The notes beneath the pieces were generated by a model that was given only the letters and a program-made list of their open reading frames with translations, ran no database searches and was not told the origin of the DNA. From Propionibacteriaceae bacterium (GTDB lineage Bacteria; Actinomycetota; Actinomycetes; Propionibacteriales; Propionibacteriaceae): a stretch of DNA of 6,846 bases. The stretch is taken from positions 12,993-19,838 of the forward strand of contig PMLO01000017.1 of NCBI GenBank assembly GCA_003158895.1, given 5' to 3'. Positions 4,651 through 6,846 of the stretch are shown in pieces. The position numbers were made by a program, and so were the translations under genes. Position 1 is the first letter of the stretch. Every line of letters starts with the position of its first letter.

Positions 4651-5940
4651 TCAATCGGCAGTCTGGCATTCAGTACATTCCATCAACACCGCTGCCGATT
4701 GGTCCGCGGGCTCGTTGTCGGCTGGACGTGTCACTGTGCCGGCGAGCACGTGTGAGGACACCATGACCAGCAGGCCGGCTACAGGCACAACCAGCAAGCC
4801 GAGACGGAGTGAAGACGCATCGGCGATCGCGCCGACCACGGGGGGCGACACAAGAAAGCCGACCCGCAGCAGCCAGCTGACGATCGTGAGTCCGGTGCCA
4901 GGTCGGAACCCCGGCAGTCCGTCGGCGGCGTGCATTGCCGCCGGGATCAGGGTCGCGACACCGAGGCCGGCGAGACCGAACCCGACCACCGTCCCGAAGA
5001 CCGTGGGCAGGGCCAGGGCAACGCCCATCCCGACGAAGACGACCAGGCCACCCGTGCGTGCCACCGCGCGCTGGCCGAAGCGGTCGACGAGCCGGTCGCC
5101 GAAGATCCGTCCGATGAACTGCATTCCCTGGAGGGCAATGAAGCCGACGCCGGCGACGAACGCCGACGTCTCCAGGGAACCCGACAGGTAGATGGCAGAC
5201 CAGGAGCTTCCGGCGTCCTCTACGACGGCACCGGACGCGGCGATCACGACGAGCGCGGCAAGAATCCCGTACTTGGCGAGCGGTTGCGGCCCACGCCTCA
5301 GGCGGGGTGACCTGACGTCGGGGGCCGAGGCGGGCTCGACGCTGGCGGGCTCTGCACCGGACAACAAGAACCGGTTTGCGACCACGGCCATGAGGCTGAA
5401 GAGCACTGCCGAGCCGGTGAGCTGCACCCCAACGGGCACAGCCAGCTGCGCGGCGACCGCGCCCAGAATCCCGCCAATCACTGCACCGATGCTCCACACT
5501 GCATGGAAGGAATTCAGGATCGACCGTTTGTAGAGCCTTTGAACGCGTAGCCCGTGCGAGTTCTGAGCGACGTCGGTGATCGAATCCATCGCTCCGGCAA
5601 GGAAGAGCCCTCCGGCCAGCACGATCCACGCAGGCGCCACCCCCGCGATCAGGATTCCGACCGACGACAACACGGCCGCCACGATCGCCACCCTCGCCGA
5701 GCTGAACCTGCGCACCAGCAACCCTGCCGTCAACCCCGCGAGAAGCGCGCCAAGAGGGAAGGCTGCGACAGCGAGGCCGAACGCGGCGTTGCTGAGGTGG
5801 AGGCCAGCCTTGATCTCGGGGTACCTGGGCAGGAGGTTGGCGAAGATGGCGCCGTTGGTGAAGAACAGCATCGCCACACCGGCGCGGGCGCGCACAGCGT
5901 CCCGGGGTGGTCGCTGGGCTGAAGTCGTCATCGGAGTCAT
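4651..5940 (-). CDS. MFS transporter, YbjJ-like family, 12 membrane helices
   Basis: This inner-membrane secondary transporter has 429 residues, normal for a 12-helix major facilitator. Visible family marks are the first helix FFTNGAIFANLLPRYPEI (26-43), a motif A-like loop LLVRRFSSARV (74-84), the MDSITDVAQNSHGLRVQ and HAVWSIGAVIGG region (118-157, matching the MDxAMN...HA..SxGxxxG pattern of YbjJ-like proteins), a charged cytoplasmic loop (about 194-222), VVEDAGSSWSAIYL (239-252), and a second motif A, GRIFGDRLVDRFGQR (277-291). The tail after about residue 403 is hydrophilic and ends in a Cys/Glu-rich segment. No clear Shine-Dalgarno precedes the ATG at 5940 (AGAGGG is 12 nt away); Met4 at 5931 is possible. 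Divergent pairing with a LacI-type regulator across a shared palindrome suggests repression until a sugar-like ligand appears. Substrate and direction of transport are unknown. Confidence 0.93.
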   Translation of the reverse strand: MTPMTTSAQRPPRDAVRARAGVAMLFFTNGAIFANLLPRYPEIKAGLHLSNAAFGLAVAAFPLGALLAGLTAGLLVRRFSSARVAIVAAVLSSVGILIAGVAPAWIVLAGGLFLAGAMDSITDVAQNSHGLRVQRLYKRSILNSFHAVWSIGAVIGGILGAVAAQLAVPVGVQLTGSAVLFSLMAVVANRFLLSGAEPASVEPASAPDVRSPRLRRGPQPLAKYGILAALVVIAASGAVVEDAGSSWSAIYLSGSLETSAFVAGVGFIALQGMQFIGRIFGDRLVDRFGQRAVARTGGLVVFVGMGVALALPTVFGTVVGFGLAGLGVATLIPAAMHAADGLPGFRPGTGLTIVSWLLRVGFLVSPPVVGAIADASSLRLGLLVVPVAGLLVMVSSHVLAGTVTRPADNEPADQSAAVLMECTECQTAD

Positions 5941-5992
5941 CAGGCGGAATTACCCTCTCGAGTAGTTGACGTCGCGGCGGCTGCCGGTCTCT

Positions 5993-6011
5993 GGCAAGGC
6001 AAGGCAAGGCA
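5993..6011. repeat. 5-bp tandem repeat GGCAA (3.8 copies) in the transporter leader region
   Basis: GGCAA starts at 5993, 5998 and 6003, and GGCA follows at 6008. The repeat lies 53-71 bp upstream of the MFS start, in its likely promoter or leader. Short tandem repeats can change length by slipped-strand mispairing, which here would alter promoter spacing or leader length rather than a reading frame. It may also be neutral. Confidence 0.6.
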
Positions 6012-6060
6012 CGAGAAGAGGCCCACACGGCCGTACGCACTCGCGGAACTGTGACGACCC

Positions 6061-6076
6061 CCGTGAACGTTCACGG
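6061..6076. promoter_or_regulatory. LacI-family operator: perfect 16-bp palindrome
   Basis: CCGTGAAC/GTTCACGG is a perfect palindrome with the central AACGTT and CG dyad that LacI/PurR-family proteins prefer. It lies between the divergent MFS gene and the LacI-type gene, with its centre about 32 bp upstream of the regulator's start codon. It covers the place where the -35 of the regulator's promoter should be (6066-6071), so binding should block the regulator's own transcription and probably transcription of the MFS gene. The binding partner is inferred from proximity and from the conserved hinge leucine of the regulator. Confidence 0.8.
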
Positions 6077-6088
6077 CGAAGTTACCAG

Positions 6089-6094
6089 TAGTGT
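6089..6094 (+). promoter_or_regulatory. Candidate leaderless -10 element of the LacI-type gene
   Basis: TAGTGT matches TANNNT and ends 6 nt before the ATG at 6101, so the transcript would begin at the start codon. This fits the absence of a Shine-Dalgarno sequence before the ATG (CAGTTC). The expected -35 falls inside the palindromic operator. Confidence 0.45.
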
Positions 6095-6100
6095 CAGTTC

Positions 6101-6846
6101 ATGGCAACCAGCGTTCCAGCGACCACGATCCTTGACGTGGCCCGGGTCGCCGGCGTGTCCCGACAGACCGTGACCCGAGCACTCAACGGCCTTCCCGACA
6201 TCAGCGCCTCAACGCGCGAACGGGTCGTTCAGGTTGCCCGTCAGCTGAACTACCGACCCAACCGTGCCGCGCAAGGCTTGGTGCGTGGCCGCGACGTGAC
6301 CATCGGCCTGGTCCTGGAAGACCTTCGCAACCCGTACTATCCCGAGCTCGCATCAGCGCTGAGCCGCATCGCTTCGGACCAAGGTTGGAGCGTGATCCTG
6401 TGCGACATCGGAGACGACGAACAGAAGTCCCGGGCTCGGCTCGAATCGATGGTGCAGCGTGTTGACGCGCTGGTGCTGACAGGCTGCCGCACGGAGACCG
6501 TGGGGCTTCTCCCGCATGATGCGCTTCGCGGGAGGGCCCTCGGCATTCCCATTGTGATCTTGGATGGTTCGCCGGACGATCAGGCGGATGCCGTTGTCGA
6601 GATCGACTACCAGGCAGGTGTTCGTGCGGCCCTCGATCACTTGACCGCCAGTGGACGCCGACGGATTGCCATGATCGATTCGAGCCACATCGCGTCGTCG
6701 CGGCGTGAGTCATACCGCGACTACCTGCGCGAGCACAGTCTGCCGTGGACCAGTCGATCCGAGTTCCGCGCCGACGAAACCCATGAGGGGGGAGTCAGCG
6801 CAGCTCAGGAGCTGCTCGGTGTCTACCCGGAGGCGGATGCCGTCCT
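6101..6846 (+). CDS. LacI-family transcriptional regulator (partial, C-terminus beyond window)
   Basis: The window holds the first 248 residues of a DNA-binding repressor of the LacI/GalR family; the usual length is about 330-350, so roughly 90 or more residues are missing at the right edge. The N-terminal helix-turn-helix ILDVARVAGVSRQTVTRALNG (10-30) is followed by STRERVVQVARQLNYRPNRAAQGLVRGR (37-64), which includes the hinge helix with Leu60 in the place of the minor-groove leucine. The periplasmic-binding-protein-like effector domain starts at VTIGLVLEDLRNPYYPELASAL (66-87). It continues with VDALVLTG (121-128), IPIVILDG (149-156), the VEIDYQAGVRAALDHL element (166-181) and GRRRIAMID (185-193). 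These are standard positions for sugar or nucleoside sensing. The start at 6101 fits the family N-terminus; there is no Shine-Dalgarno, consistent with a leaderless mRNA. It most likely represses itself and the divergent MFS gene through the palindrome 25 bp upstream. The ligand is unknown. Confidence 0.96.
   Translation, partial: MATSVPATTILDVARVAGVSRQTVTRALNGLPDISASTRERVVQVARQLNYRPNRAAQGLVRGRDVTIGLVLEDLRNPYYPELASALSRIASDQGWSVILCDIGDDEQKSRARLESMVQRVDALVLTGCRTETVGLLPHDALRGRALGIPIVILDGSPDDQADAVVEIDYQAGVRAALDHLTASGRRRIAMIDSSHIASSRRESYRDYLREHSLPWTSRSEFRADETHEGGVSAAQELLGVYPEADAV

Noticed and set aside
4461..4766. 101-codon plus-strand frame overlapping the end of the MFS gene
   Set aside because: The segment IDLCFVWDRFRRQARQEL looks somewhat protein-like, but I recognise no family, see no ribosome-binding site, and the last third is antisense to the transporter. 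It may be a gene relic but cannot be supported.
4670..6040. 456-codon open frame on the minus strand in a second frame over the MFS gene
   Set aside because: The +1-type shadow of the transporter is arginine-rich and lacks membrane segments, while the neighbouring frame gives a clean 12-helix MFS protein.
6201..6713. 170-codon minus-strand frame opposite the LacI-type gene
   Set aside because: It is antisense to a clear LacI-family coding sequence, with no motif or start signal of its own.

Overview
This is a high-GC actinobacterial window. G and C dominate third codon positions, and the hybrid kinase, MFS and LacI proteins are all of kinds common in soil actinomycetes. The frequent GTACG/CGTACG words would suit a Nocardioidaceae-type host (Nocardioides, Aeromicrobium, Kribbella), but that assignment is only a guess. 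Both ends of the window cut through genes.

Left part (1-3819, all genes on the minus strand). In the direction of transcription, the order is: an 84-aa helical, charged protein of unknown function; a 603-aa fusion of GAF domain, histidine kinase, receiver-like domain and LuxR-type DNA-binding domain; a class II (zinc) aldolase; and, 3 nt after the aldolase stop, a CbbY-type HAD sugar-phosphate phosphatase that runs off the left edge. The aldolase and phosphatase form a tight operon that probably handles phosphorylated sugars. The fusion regulator is unusual. Its kinase core looks intact, but the receiver domain has Ser where the phospho-accepting Asp should be and has also lost the conserved Thr and Lys. 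A 9-bp inverted repeat flanked by two identical ATGGGGGAT copies lies between the regulator and the aldolase operon, so the regulator may control that operon directly.

Middle (3820-4650). A complete tRNA-Leu(CAG) on the plus strand has its own extended -10 promoter. About 650 bp without an intact gene follow. This stretch holds a hairpin, four GTGG motifs spaced exactly 10 bp apart, further GTGGMC motifs in both orientations, two direct and one inverted copy of ATTCCCCACG, and the C-terminal remnant of a MarR-like regulator. It resembles a tRNA-linked integration site with recombinase arm-type repeats, but no integrase is present. Composition is visibly less GC-rich here (about 57% in 4561-4620 by hand count), which fits acquired and decaying DNA.

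Right part (4651-6846). A 12-helix MFS transporter of the YbjJ-like family (minus strand) is divergent from a LacI-family regulator (plus strand, cut by the right edge). The 160-bp spacer carries a perfect 16-bp palindrome with the CG-centred AACGTT core typical of LacI-family operators, placed over the expected -35 position of the lacI-type gene. It also carries a 5-bp tandem repeat (GGCAA) on the transporter side. This reads as a self-contained, LacI-controlled uptake or efflux module. Its substrate, probably a sugar or related small molecule, cannot be read from the sequence.
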